From Paraburkholderia sp. C35 (lineage in GTDB: Bacteria; Pseudomonadota; Gammaproteobacteria; Burkholderiales; Burkholderiaceae): a DNA stretch of 64,000 nt. The notes below the pieces were generated by a model. The model searched no databases, was not told the origin of the DNA, and saw only the letters and a list, made by a program, of their open reading frames with translations. Where the stretch lies: contig NZ_QBUY01000016.1 in NCBI RefSeq assembly GCF_003121405.1, positions 1-64,000 on the forward strand. The letters run 5' to 3'. The position numbers and the translations under genes are program-made. Positions 1 through 8,581 of this stretch are shown here, in pieces. Each line of letters starts with the position of its first letter. Positions within the stretch are counted from its first letter, which is position 1.

Positions 1-239
1 CCGCAGCCGGCGCGCCGGAGCCCGCCGGCCGCGCCGCCGCGCGCACCCGGCCCCGGGCCGGACCCCGAACCGCTGCCGTCCGCGCCGCGTGCGCCGCCCG
101 ACGACAGGGTGCCTCCGCCGCTCCCCGTGCCCTGGCTGAGCGAACCCGACCCGCCGCAAGCTGCCAGCGACAGCAAAGCCGTGACGGCTGCTGCCATGAT
201 CGACGCCCGAACCAGGCCATGTGTCGTTTGAATTTTCAT
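1..239 (-). CDS. Gly-rich lipoprotein, N-terminal part (cut by window start)
   Basis: Reading leftwards from an ATG at 239 gives a type II signal peptide with a hydrophobic core and the lipobox LAAC (Cys at about residue 27), followed by a Gly/Ser/Pro-rich low-complexity stretch that runs off the window. A good ribosome site (GAGGAAGAA) sits just in front of the ATG. The protein is therefore an exported, lipid-anchored protein. Burkholderia genomes carry collagen-like Gly-rich lipoproteins that begin this way, so that is one possibility, but only 79 codons are visible and the body of the protein is missing. It is transcribed away from the tad locus, so the region 240-911 is a divergent promoter region. 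Confidence 0.7.
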   Translation of the reverse strand, partial: MKIQTTHGLVRASIMAAAVTALLSLAACGGSGSLSQGTGSGGGTLSSGGARGADGSGSGSGPGPGARGGAAGGLRRAGC

Positions 240-911
240 TTCTTCCTCGGATCTCTCATGTTGTGTGGTGGTGCTGCGGGCCTATATCTGCAACAGGTGT
301 GCCATTGCGCATACGAATGCGGCACGCAATCCTGCTGACGGCGCGCAGGGCCAATGCCGGCGCGGCTTTGCGGCCGACAGGAGAGAGCGGAGGGAAACTG
401 CTGAGGAACGCTAAACGGCCGGTAACGTGACGTGACGGACAGCGGCGTAACGTAACGAGACGTGGGTTCCGTTACGCGAGGGCGGGTAACGCGGGGTAAC
501 GCGATGCTTGAAACAAACGGCTCAAACTGGTGCTTAGTGCAGTGAATCTAACTCATGGAAAGCCCTATGTGCTGCGACGCACAGACTGCCGTTAATCTAG
601 GAGAGTGTTAAATGGTTCAAACGCAACGGCACGAAAATTTTTGACGTAACGCGATTGCTTCCAAAAGATTGTTAAGTTATAAATCTGATGCATATTCAGA
701 GTTGTTGAGGGAGGTGCGCTATAGCGAACAGATCTCTTTCAGATTGCCTTAACGCGCAAACGCAGCGATAACACGCACAAAACATATAAGGCCTTAGGCC
801 TGGGCAAAAAAAACCTACGGGGCATTGGAGAGAATGTCTGTGACGGGGCCCGTTGTGCATGCATCGACAGCGTCAATCAAATCAATGAATAGAAAGTCCG
901 AGGGTTACAAC
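240..911. promoter_or_regulatory. Divergent upstream region of the tad locus
   Basis: No credible gene is seen here. The region separates the lipoprotein gene (leftwards) from flp (rightwards). It contains the TAACG box array described separately, then an A+T-rich stretch from about 600 to 800. I looked for a sigma54 -24/-12 pair (GG, ten bases, GC) between 500 and 911 and found none with correct spacing. An in-frame TTG at 825 could extend flp by 29 codons, but the extra residues do not look like a pilin leader. Confidence 0.6.
422..501. repeat. TAACG box array upstream of flp
   Basis: The hexamer GTAACG occurs at 422-427, 447-452, 452-457, 486-491 and 496-501, and its complement CGTTAC at 470-475: six copies in 80 bases. 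Around 423-437 and 448-462 they grade into 5-bp tandems of the form TRACG (TAACG-TGACG-TGACG and TAACG-TAACG-AGACG). A seventh GTAACG is at 646-651. Clustering of one short motif on both strands upstream of a pilus operon is what an activator or repressor binding region looks like. Function is inferred. Confidence 0.55.
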
Positions 912-1100
912 ATGAAAAGCTTTGTCAGCCGGTTCCTGAGAGAAAACAAGGCCGTCACGGCGATCGAATATGGCCTGATTGCAGGGGTCGTCGCCATCGC
1001 CATCGCTACTTCCGCTACATCGGTCGGAACGCATCTGAGCGATCTGTTCACCGCAATTGCCGGAAGAATACAGACTGCGGCGACTGCCGCTAGCAGCTAA
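912..1100 (+). CDS. flp: Flp family type IVb pilin
   Basis: This 62-residue protein has a short basic leader, then KAVTAIEYGLIAG and a hydrophobic helix, the hallmark of Flp/Fap pilins (Glu at +5 and Tyr at +6 of the mature form). Length fits the family (about 50-70). It is the structural subunit of the tad pilus and is processed by TadV encoded next. The ATG at 912 was preferred over an in-frame TTG at 825 because it gives the normal leader length. One oddity is that the residue before the cleavage point is Ala (A in KAVTAIEY), where most Flp pilins have Gly. Confidence 0.93.
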   Translation: MKSFVSRFLRENKAVTAIEYGLIAGVVAIAIATSATSVGTHLSDLFTAIAGRIQTAATAASS

Positions 1101-1161
1101 AACCGGAAGCTAAATCGCGTTAGCGGTTAAATCGGTATTGCGTTTAAACGCATTGAATAAC

Positions 1162-1182
1162 GGGCGTCGTTAATCGACGCTC
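1162..1182 (+). terminator. Hairpin between flp and tadV
   Basis: GCGTCG (1164-1169) pairs with CGACGC (1175-1180), with two further closing pairs and a 5-base loop; a short T-rich stretch follows at about 1196-1202. It could be a partial terminator or a 3' stabiliser that lets flp be expressed more highly than the assembly genes, as is usual for pilin genes. A perfect 12-bp palindrome, GCGTTTAAACGC, lies just before it at 1140-1151. Confidence 0.4.
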
Positions 1183-1297
1183 GTTGGTAGCTTGCGTCTT
1201 TTATAAAAGCGAATTGCCGTTAAATGCGAATTGCATGGCGTTATTGCATGTGATTTGCATTTGCCGATTTTGTCCGGTAAGGCCCGCTGGATTCTTT

Positions 1298-1792
1298 ATG
1301 ACTGTCTGGATTGGAAGTCTTGTATTCGTTGCCTGGACAACGACAGTGGCCATGAGCGACCTGCGCCATCGGCGCGTCTCGAACGCGCTGGTTGTGGCCG
1401 GGCTGATGGCGGCGTTCGCCTGCGCGTTCACCACGCGTTTGCCGTTCGGCGTTGCGCCGGCGCAGGCGGCGCTGGGCGCGTTGTGCGGACTCGCCGCGCT
1501 GTTGCCGTTCTTTGCGCTGCGCATGATGGGCGCCGCCGACGTCAAGGTGTTCGCCGTGCTGGGCGCATGGTGCGGCGCGCACGCGCTGCTCGATCTGTGG
1601 GTGGTGGCGAGCATCCTCGCCGGCCTGCATGCGTGCGCGCTGCTGATCATGACGCGCTTGCGCTTCGCCGCGCCTGGCCACGGCGGCGTGCCGGTGCCCG
1701 CATTGCATCGCCATCGCGCCACGCCGTACGTGACGTGCCTCGCCGTTCCCGCGCTGGGCATGCTCGCGCTGCGCCATCTGGGAGGGGTGTGA
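1298..1792 (+). CDS. tadV: Prepilin peptidase TadV/CpaA
   Basis: The 164-residue membrane protein belongs to the A24 (type IV prepilin peptidase) family and would cleave the Flp, TadE and TadG leaders at the inner membrane. The two catalytic aspartates are visible: Asp21 in SDLRHRRVSN and Asp81 in MMGAADVKVF (the GxGD-type motif, here GAAD). It is the short CpaA form without the N-terminal methylase domain. The ATG at 1298 was chosen because longer readings from 1184 add a cysteine-rich non-membrane stretch. The stop overlaps the start of the next gene. Confidence 0.9.
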   Translation: MTVWIGSLVFVAWTTTVAMSDLRHRRVSNALVVAGLMAAFACAFTTRLPFGVAPAQAALGALCGLAALLPFFALRMMGAADVKVFAVLGAWCGAHALLDLWVVASILAGLHACALLIMTRLRFAAPGHGGVPVPALHRHRATPYVTCLAVPALGMLALRHLGGV

Positions 1793-2286
1793 TCGTGCGC
1801 GCGCTCACGCCATCACTGCACATCGCGCGCAAACACGCGCCGCGTTCGCTGCATCGCCAGCGCGGCGCGAGCGCGGTCGAATTCGCACTCGTATTCCCGC
1901 TGTTCTTCGTGATCTTCTACGCGATCGTGACGTTCAGCCTGATCTTCGTCGCGCAGCAGAGCCTGACGCTGGCCGCCGAAGAGGGCGCGCGCGCCGCGCT
2001 CAACTATCAGCAGGCGCAGAGCGTGAACGCCGCGCTCGACAGCCGCACGGCGGCCGCCTGCCAGGCGGCGACGAACCTGACCAACTGGCTCGCCGCAAAG
2101 GCCACCTGCGCATCCAGCTGGGCGCCGTGCACCTTCGACGGCACGATGCGCTGCGTGACGGTCACGCTCACCTACAACTACCAGAGCAATCCGCTCGTGC
2201 CGCCCGTGCCGCTGCTTGACGTGGCGCTGCCGGCGCAGCTGACCAGCTCGTCGATGGTTCAACTCAACCCGGGGTACGTATTGTGA
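1789..2286 (+). CDS. tadE: TadE-like pseudopilin
   Basis: The 165-residue protein starts with GTG at 1789, which overlaps the tadV stop (GTGA) and has GGAGGGG in front. It has a basic N-terminus, then QRGASAVEFALVFPLFF: the TadE/G processing motif with Glu at residue 31 and one transmembrane helix (about 34-56). The rest is periplasmic, with several Cys residues that could form disulfides. TadE proteins are minor pseudopilins needed for Flp assembly. Confidence 0.88.
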   Translation: MIVRALTPSLHIARKHAPRSLHRQRGASAVEFALVFPLFFVIFYAIVTFSLIFVAQQSLTLAAEEGARAALNYQQAQSVNAALDSRTAAACQAATNLTNWLAAKATCASSWAPCTFDGTMRCVTVTLTYNYQSNPLVPPVPLLDVALPAQLTSSSMVQLNPGYVL

Positions 2287-2359
2287 TCGCGCCGCATCCG
2301 TTGTTTCCGTGCGCAGATGCGCTGCCGTGCAGCGCCGAGACCTGCACAGGAGTCGAATC

Positions 2360-3307
2360 ATGCCGAATCTGACTTCGAGTCTGAGTCCCAATGTGACGCG
2401 CATCGCCGCGGGCGTGCTGATCGCGCTCGCCGTCGTGCTCGGCGCGCTGGCGCTGACGCTCGCGCGCCGTCCCGCACCCGTGGCCGCACCCGTCGCGCAG
2501 ACGCAGGCCATGTTCCCCGTGGTCGTCACGTCGCGCACGCTGCCCGCCGGTCAGCCGATTCCCGCCGATGCGCTGCGCATACAAAGTCTGCCCATCAATC
2601 CGTCGGGTGCGTTCACCGATCTGTCGCTGGTCGCGGGCCGCGTGCCTGTCGCGGATATCGGCGCGCAGGCTCCCGTGCTCGATGCGCAACTGTCGTCGGG
2701 TCTTGCCGAGCGCATCCAGCCGGGCGAGCGTGCCGTCGCCGTTCGGGTCGATGAGACCAACGCTGTCGGCAACCGGCTCACACCCGGCAATCTCGTCGAT
2801 GTGTTCTTCACGCTCAAGCGCGATGGACTGAGCGCCGGGCCGGGCAGCCAGTCGGAAGTCGAGCGCACGCAGACGCGGCTGCTGCTGTCGCATGTGCGCG
2901 TGCTCGCGTGGGGCAACGTGACGGCCAACGGCACGGTCGATGTGAACACGCCCGCGCGCACCGCAGTGCTCGCCGTGCCGCTCGCCGATGTCGACCGCCT
3001 CACGCTCGCCGAAGGCGCGGGGCGCCTTGTGCTGGCACTGCGCAATCCGCGCGATGCCGACGTGCTCGACGCCGCGTCGCTGCCCGTCTATCCGGGCGTG
3101 CTGAAGACGGCAGCGGGCCGCGATGCGCCCGCGTCGACGCGTGCCGCGGCGGGCGTCGCACTCGACGAACTGTCGGGCAGCGGACGTCAGGCCGCGCCCG
3201 TGGCTGCGCCGCGCAGCGCGCCGGCACGGGTGGTCGCAGGTGTGCATGACTCGCACGATGGCATCGAAGTGATACGCGGCGGCCGGTCGGAGACGGTTGC
3301 ATGGTGA
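2360..3307 (+). CDS. cpaB: Flp pilus assembly protein CpaB/RcpC
   Basis: The 315-residue protein has an N-terminal membrane anchor (about residues 14-36), then a SAF-type domain (beginning near VVTSRTLPAGQPIPADAL) and a region with RVDETNAVGNRLTPGNLVDVF and a TRLLLSHVRVLAWG block, as in RcpC/CpaB proteins. These sit in the periplasm and act with the secretin. ATG 2360 has AGGAG upstream; a longer reading from 2309 adds an Arg-rich non-signal stretch. The C-terminal 60 residues are low-complexity Ala/Pro/Arg. Confidence 0.88.
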   Translation: MPNLTSSLSPNVTRIAAGVLIALAVVLGALALTLARRPAPVAAPVAQTQAMFPVVVTSRTLPAGQPIPADALRIQSLPINPSGAFTDLSLVAGRVPVADIGAQAPVLDAQLSSGLAERIQPGERAVAVRVDETNAVGNRLTPGNLVDVFFTLKRDGLSAGPGSQSEVERTQTRLLLSHVRVLAWGNVTANGTVDVNTPARTAVLAVPLADVDRLTLAEGAGRLVLALRNPRDADVLDAASLPVYPGVLKTAAGRDAPASTRAAAGVALDELSGSGRQAAPVAAPRSAPARVVAGVHDSHDGIEVIRGGRSETVAW

Positions 3308-3383
3308 CGGCGCTCGCGTCGTGATGAAAACGGGCGGCGCACGCTGCCGCCGATGAAAAAAACATGCATCAGGGAGGGCGCGG

Positions 3384-4796
3384 ATGCGCGTCCAGGGGAA
3401 CATGAGAAAACGGATACTTGCGTGGCGCGTGGCGATGATCGTGTGCGTGCTGCCGATGGCGATGCCTGTCGCAAGCGGCGCAGCCGACAATGCGGGCGTC
3501 GTCCTGATGTCCGCTGCCGCACCCGTGATCGAGCTGGCAGCCGGTGCGCAGCAGACGCTCGCGGCGGGGCATACGCTCGCGCGCGTGGCCGTTGGCGATC
3601 CGAATGTCGCCGACGTGCTGATCCTCAAAGGCGGCGGCAAGAAGCGCGGCGGCGTGCTGCTGATCGGCAAGTCGGCGGGCACCACCAGCGTGATGCTGTG
3701 GGAGCGCGACGGCGCCGCGCCGCTCACCTACACGGTGAACGTCACGGCGGCCACGGCGGGCAGCCTGCTCGACAGCGGCACGCCCGACGTGAAAGTGCTC
3801 GGCGGCGCGGCCGTGATCAAAGGCTCGGCGGCGAGCATGGAAGCGCATCACCGCGCGGCCAGCGTCGCGGCGGGCGCGGCACCCACGGGCGCGAACGGCA
3901 AGGTGGGCACGGTGCTCGACGCATCGACCATTGCGACGCGGCCGGTGGTGCAGGTCGACGTGCGCGTCGTCGAGTTCAGCCGCTCGGTGCTCAAGGAGAT
4001 CGGCTTCAATTTCAACAAGGGCAACAACGGCTTCTCGTTCGGTTCGTTCGCGCCGTCCTCGCTCAACAGCGCGACCTTCACGCCAGGGCAGGGCACGGCC
4101 ATCGATTCGACCATGCCGATCGCCTCCGCCTTCAATCTCGTGTTCAGTTCGGTGTCGCATAACCTGTTCGCCGACCTGAGCCTGATGGAGAGCAACAACC
4201 TCGCGCGTATTCTCGCCGAGCCGACGCTCGTCGCGCTGTCCGGCCAGAGCGCGAGCTTCCTCGCGGGCGGCGAGATTCCCGTGCCGGTGCCGCAGGGTCT
4301 CGGCACCACATCGATCGAATACAAGCCGTATGGCGTGGGTCTCACGCTCACGCCGACCGTGCTCAGCCCGCAGCGCATCGCGCTGAAGGTCGCGCCCGAA
4401 GCGAGCCAGCTCGACTTCGTGCACGCCGTCACCGTGAACGGCATCTCCGTGCCTGCCATTACCACGCGCCGCGCCGACACGACCGTCGAACTCGGCGATG
4501 GCGAGAGCTTCGTGATCGGCGGGCTGATCGATCGCGAGACGGCGTCGAATGTCAGCAAGGTGCCCGTGCTCGGCGACCTGCCGATTCTCGGCGCCTTCTT
4601 CAAGCAGTTGAACTATTCGCAGAGCGACAAGGAACTGCTGATCATCGTCTCGCCGCATCTGGTGTCGCCGCTCGCGAAGGGCGCAACGATGCCGTCGACG
4701 CCGGGCGAGCAGTCGGAGCAGCGCGACGCGCCCGTGTGGCGCTCGCTGCTGGGCGGGGCGGCATCGCGCGATGCCGCGCCGGGATTTTCGAAATGA
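3384..4796 (+). CDS. cpaC: Tad secretin RcpA/CpaC
   Basis: The 470-residue protein has a Sec signal peptide (cleavage near residue 33), an N-terminal pilus/secretin domain (PVIELAAGAQQTLAAG through VGDPNVADV), a BON-like stretch, and a C-terminal secretin domain with GVGLTLTPTVL and VELGDGESFVIGGLIDRET, typical of type II/III secretins. It forms the outer-membrane channel for the Flp pilus. ATG 3384 is preceded by AGGGAGG. The length fits CpaC proteins. Confidence 0.92.
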   Translation: MRVQGNMRKRILAWRVAMIVCVLPMAMPVASGAADNAGVVLMSAAAPVIELAAGAQQTLAAGHTLARVAVGDPNVADVLILKGGGKKRGGVLLIGKSAGTTSVMLWERDGAAPLTYTVNVTAATAGSLLDSGTPDVKVLGGAAVIKGSAASMEAHHRAASVAAGAAPTGANGKVGTVLDASTIATRPVVQVDVRVVEFSRSVLKEIGFNFNKGNNGFSFGSFAPSSLNSATFTPGQGTAIDSTMPIASAFNLVFSSVSHNLFADLSLMESNNLARILAEPTLVALSGQSASFLAGGEIPVPVPQGLGTTSIEYKPYGVGLTLTPTVLSPQRIALKVAPEASQLDFVHAVTVNGISVPAITTRRADTTVELGDGESFVIGGLIDRETASNVSKVPVLGDLPILGAFFKQLNYSQSDKELLIIVSPHLVSPLAKGATMPSTPGEQSEQRDAPVWRSLLGGAASRDAAPGFSK

Positions 4797-4841
4797 GCGG
4801 GCGGCACGCGATGGGCGCGCCGCCGCAACTGGAATCGCATC

Positions 4842-6173
4842 ATGAACGCGAGAACCTACGCCTTGAGTGAGCGCGCCGTCACCGATTGCTTCGTGCTCGC
4901 GACGCAAGCCGATGAACACGCGCGCTGGCTGTCCGACTCGCTGATCGCAGCGGGCGCCGTCGAGCCGGTGAGCCTCGACCCGCACGCGCTCGCGCAGCGT
5001 ATCGGCACGCTCAACCCGTCGCTCGTATTCGTCGATTTCTCGGGCGGACATATCGCTGCCGCGAGCGCAGCCGCGAACGCGGCGCGCAGCGCCTTTCCGG
5101 GCCTGCAGATCGTCGCGCTCGGTTCGGTGCGCGAGCCGGAGAGCGCGCTCGCCGCCTTGCGCGCGGGCGTGCGCGATTTCGTCGATCTGTGCGCGCCCGT
5201 CGCCGACGCGTTGCGTATCACGCGTGCGGTGCTGGACAACATCGTCGAACCCGTGAGCCGTCACGGCAAGCTGACCGCGCTGATCGGCGCGCGCATCGGC
5301 ATGGGCGTCTCGACACTCGCAGCTAACCTCTCCGTGTTGCTGCAGCGGCGCGATGCCGCGCAGGGCCGCGAAGCGCTGCTGCTCGATCTCGGGCTTCCCG
5401 CCGGCGACGGCACGCTGCTGCTCAACACCAAGAGCGAATTCTGTTTTGTCGAAGCCGTGCGCAACGTGCGCCGTTTCGATCAGACCTTCGTGCACACGGC
5501 GCTCTCGCATCATGACAGCGGCCTCGCGCTCACCACCTTGCCCGCCGATCTCGGCGACATGCGCGAAGTCTCGCATGCGTCGTCGGTGGGCTTGCTGAAC
5601 CGGCTGCGCGCGTTCTTCGATCAGCAGATCGTCGATCTCGGCGGCTTCACCAACAGCGAGTTCATCGCCAACGTCGTGCAGGCCGCCGACGAAACCTGGC
5701 TCGTGTGCGATCAGGGCGGGCCGTCGGTGGTGTCGGCTGTGAGTCTGCTGGACGGCTTGCGCGAGCACGGTATCGAAGCGGACAAACTCAGGCAGAAGCT
5801 GCGGCTCGTGGTCACCAAGGCCGCACCCGAACTGGGCCTGTCCCCTGCGCAGATCGCCCAGCGCCTCGAACTCGAACTGATCGCGACGTTGCCGGAACGT
5901 CGCGTCGCGCTGGGGCAGGCCATGAACCAGGGCCATCTGCTCGCCGAATCCGCGCCGCGCGACCCGTATGTGCGCGCGCTCGACGCACTCGTGACGCGGC
6001 TCGCAGGCGTGAGTGCCGCGCATGGCGCGACAGGCGCGCAGGCGCGGCTTCGCAAGACGGCGGCAGGCGGCGACGCCGGCTCGCCCGGCCAACACCAACA
6101 GTCAGGCACGCGCGGCAAGGCCGCGCTCGATGCCTTCCGGCGCTTTCTTCCAACCTCCAGCAAACGGTCATAG
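4842..6173 (+). CDS. tadZ: TadZ/CpaE pilus localisation ATPase-like protein
   Basis: The 443-residue protein has a receiver-like N-terminal half (LVFVDFSGGHIAAAS, EPESALAALRAGVRDFVDL) and a C-terminal MinD/ParA-like domain (LTALIGARIGMGVSTLAANLS, then LLDLGLPAGDGTL and IVDLGGFTN). TadZ places the pilus machine at the correct cell site. The deviant Walker A lysines are not conserved: the motif reads GARIGMGVST, with Arg in place of the signature Lys and Val in place of the second one. ATP hydrolysis may thus be weak or absent. The last 60 residues are low-complexity. Confidence 0.87.
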   Translation: MNARTYALSERAVTDCFVLATQADEHARWLSDSLIAAGAVEPVSLDPHALAQRIGTLNPSLVFVDFSGGHIAAASAAANAARSAFPGLQIVALGSVREPESALAALRAGVRDFVDLCAPVADALRITRAVLDNIVEPVSRHGKLTALIGARIGMGVSTLAANLSVLLQRRDAAQGREALLLDLGLPAGDGTLLLNTKSEFCFVEAVRNVRRFDQTFVHTALSHHDSGLALTTLPADLGDMREVSHASSVGLLNRLRAFFDQQIVDLGGFTNSEFIANVVQAADETWLVCDQGGPSVVSAVSLLDGLREHGIEADKLRQKLRLVVTKAAPELGLSPAQIAQRLELELIATLPERRVALGQAMNQGHLLAESAPRDPYVRALDALVTRLAGVSAAHGATGAQARLRKTAAGGDAGSPGQHQQSGTRGKAALDAFRRFLPTSSKRS

Positions 6174-6176
6174 ACG

Positions 6177-7565
6177 ATGGCAAAAGAGATCGAATTTGCC
6201 GACGACGCGCCCGCGTTCGAGCAGAGCCAGCAGTTTCAGGACATCAAGAACGCGGCGCACGAACATCTGCTCACGCGCATCGAGGAACTTGGCGCCGAAT
6301 TCGGCCGCTGGTCGCGCAACGCGATCAACCAGTTCGTCGATCTGGAGATGGACAGCTTCGTGCGTCTGCGCCGCATCCCGATCAACGAGAGCGAAGTGCG
6401 GCGCATTGCCGAAGCGCTCACGAAGGAACTGGCGGGCTTCGGGCCGATCGAGGATCTGCTGAACGATCCCGCCGTCGAAGATATTCTGGTCAACGGCTAC
6501 AACGACGTGTACGTGTCGCGCCACGGCATTCTCGCGAAGATTCCCGTGCGTTTCGCCGACAACGCGCATCTGCTGCGTATCGTGCGGCGCATTCTCGCGC
6601 CCATCGGCCGGCGTCTGGACGAATCGAATCCGATGGTCGATGCGCGCCTGCCCGACGGCGGACGCGTGAACGTGGTGATCGAACCGCTGTCGATCGACGG
6701 TCCGGTGGTGTCGATCCGCAAGTTCCGCAAAGACCCGCTGCGTCCCGACGATCTGCTCGCCAACGGCACGTATAACGCAGAGGTCGGCGCGCTGCTCGAA
6801 GCAGCCGTGCAGGCGCGCTGCAATGTGCTGGTGTCGGGCGGCACGAGTTCGGGCAAGACGTCGCTGCTCAACGCGCTCGCGTTTCATATCCCCGAAGCGG
6901 AGCGCGTCGTCACCATCGAAGATACGGCCGAGCTGTCGCTCAATCACCCGCATGTGGTGCGGCTCGAAAGCCGGCCGGGCGGTTTCGACGGCACGGGTCT
7001 CGTGTCGATTCGCGACCTGTTGCGCAACACGCTGCGGATGCGCCCGGACCGCATCATCGTCGGCGAAGTGCGCGGCGGTGAAGTGCTCGAAATGTTGCAG
7101 GCGATGAACACGGGCCACGATGGCTCGATGGGCACCGTGCACGCAAGCTCGCCGCGCGAATGTCTGTACCGCCTCGAAATGCTCGCGGGCTTCGCGGGCT
7201 TCCAGGGCACGGAATCGAGCTTGCGCCGCCAGATTGCCAATGCCATCGATTTCATCGTGCAGATCGGGCGGCTGTCGAACGGGCGCCGCCGCATTCTGTC
7301 CGTCACGGAAGTCACGGGACTGTCGGACAACATCATCGCGACCCAGGAACTCTATCGTTATGAACCGTTGACCTCGCCCGATGGCGAAGAAACCGACAAC
7401 TGGACCTCGCTCGGCATTCACCCGCATTCGCCCAAGCTCGCGCGCTTCCGTCAGGCGCTCGGTGGCGTGAGCGGCGGCTTCGGCAACGCCTTCAGCAGCG
7501 GCTTCGGCGGCGGCGCAGGTGGCGCGGGCGGTGGCTTCGGCGGTGGAGGCGGCTTCAATGTATAG
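6177..7565 (+). CDS. tadA: Tad pilus assembly ATPase TadA/CpaF
   Basis: This secretion ATPase of the VirB11/PulE superfamily has 462 residues. Visible motifs are Walker A GGTSSGKT (221-228), the Asp box TIEDTAEL (246-253), Walker B RIIVGEVRGGE (292-302) and the His box GTVHASS (319-325). It powers Flp assembly from the cytoplasm with TadB and TadC. The N-terminal two-domain arrangement is typical of TadA. It ends in an unusual tail of about 35 residues made almost only of Gly, Phe and Ala, whose DNA overlaps the tadB start. Confidence 0.95.
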   Translation: MAKEIEFADDAPAFEQSQQFQDIKNAAHEHLLTRIEELGAEFGRWSRNAINQFVDLEMDSFVRLRRIPINESEVRRIAEALTKELAGFGPIEDLLNDPAVEDILVNGYNDVYVSRHGILAKIPVRFADNAHLLRIVRRILAPIGRRLDESNPMVDARLPDGGRVNVVIEPLSIDGPVVSIRKFRKDPLRPDDLLANGTYNAEVGALLEAAVQARCNVLVSGGTSSGKTSLLNALAFHIPEAERVVTIEDTAELSLNHPHVVRLESRPGGFDGTGLVSIRDLLRNTLRMRPDRIIVGEVRGGEVLEMLQAMNTGHDGSMGTVHASSPRECLYRLEMLAGFAGFQGTESSLRRQIANAIDFIVQIGRLSNGRRRILSVTEVTGLSDNIIATQELYRYEPLTSPDGEETDNWTSLGIHPHSPKLARFRQALGGVSGGFGNAFSSGFGGGAGGAGGGFGGGGGFNV

Positions 7566-8562
7566 CGCCGCGCTTCTGATCGCCGCGCTCGCGCTGCTGT
7601 GCGCGGCGGGCGCACTGATTGTCGTGCAGCGCGGCGCGCAGCGCAGCGAGCGCGCCAGCACCGAGCGCTTCATCGATAGCCGCATGGCGCAGCTGGCGCA
7701 GGTTGCTGCGGCGGCGGGCGGCGGTGCGGTCGCCGCGGGTGGCAATCCCACGGCGGCGCTGCGCGCGCAGACGCTCGCTCAGGCTGCCGACGAATCGACC
7801 GGCTGGCGCAAGCTGCGTGCGCGCGCCGCATTGTCCTTCAGCCAGGCGATGAATCGCGCCGGCATCGCGAACGCCAAACTGCCCGCGCTGTGTGCGTTCG
7901 TCGGCTCGATTGCTTTGTCCTCCTTCGCCGGCCGTCACGCGGGCCTGGGTGCTGCGGGCATGACGCTCGCCACCTGCGGCGTGGTGCTCTACGTACTGCT
8001 GTCGCGCCGCATCTTCAAGCGCCGCCAGTTGATCGTGCGCCAGCTGCCGTCGTTTCTCGACGGCATCGTGCGTCTGATCGTGCTCGGCAACAGCGTGCCC
8101 GCCGCATTTCAGGCGTCGCTGCAGGTCACGGAAGCACCGCTGCGCCAGTGTCTCGATCACGTGTCGCAGATGCTGCGCGCAGGCGTCGAGATCGATCGCG
8201 CGCTGTGTCACGTCGCGCAGGTGTATCGCGCAAACGAACTGGAACTGGTGGGCGCCGTGCTGCGGCTCTCGGTGAAATACGGTGGACGCGCCGATGTGAT
8301 GCTCGACCGCATGGCGTCCTTCATGCGCGATCTCGAACAGGCGGAGCGCGAACTGTCGGCGATGTCGGCGGAAACGCGGCTGTCGGCGTGGGTGCTGACG
8401 CTGCTCCCCGTCGGCATCGGTGCGTTTCTGATCGTATCGAATCCGAACTATTTTTCCTGGATGTGGAACGACGGTGCCGGGCAGCGCCTCGTGTATATCG
8501 CGTTTGCGCTGCAGATGGCGGGCGCATTCATGCTGTACCGCCTCGCGCGGCTGAAGGACTGA
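7558..8562 (+). CDS. tadB: Flp pilus platform protein TadB
   Basis: The 334-residue inner-membrane protein carries a type II secretion F domain (about residues 145-290, with QLPSFLDGIVRLIVLGNSVPA). Transmembrane helices are at the N-terminus, in the middle and at the C-terminus. With TadC it forms the platform that TadA drives. ATG 7558 overlaps the tadA stop; the alternative start at 7519 lies inside the Gly-rich tadA tail. Confidence 0.9.
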   Translation: MYSAALLIAALALLCAAGALIVVQRGAQRSERASTERFIDSRMAQLAQVAAAAGGGAVAAGGNPTAALRAQTLAQAADESTGWRKLRARAALSFSQAMNRAGIANAKLPALCAFVGSIALSSFAGRHAGLGAAGMTLATCGVVLYVLLSRRIFKRRQLIVRQLPSFLDGIVRLIVLGNSVPAAFQASLQVTEAPLRQCLDHVSQMLRAGVEIDRALCHVAQVYRANELELVGAVLRLSVKYGGRADVMLDRMASFMRDLEQAERELSAMSAETRLSAWVLTLLPVGIGAFLIVSNPNYFSWMWNDGAGQRLVYIAFALQMAGAFMLYRLARLKD

Positions 8563-8581
8563 CCGGACCGGAGACATGACG

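Noticed and set aside
500..911. Sigma54 promoter in front of flp
   Set aside because: Searched for GG-N10-GC in context of the consensus; no match with correct spacing.
3369..6098. Very long minus-strand open frame opposite rcpA and tadZ
   Set aside because: Arg/His-rich, random-like translation. It is the antisense shadow of two real genes, as is common in G+C-rich DNA.
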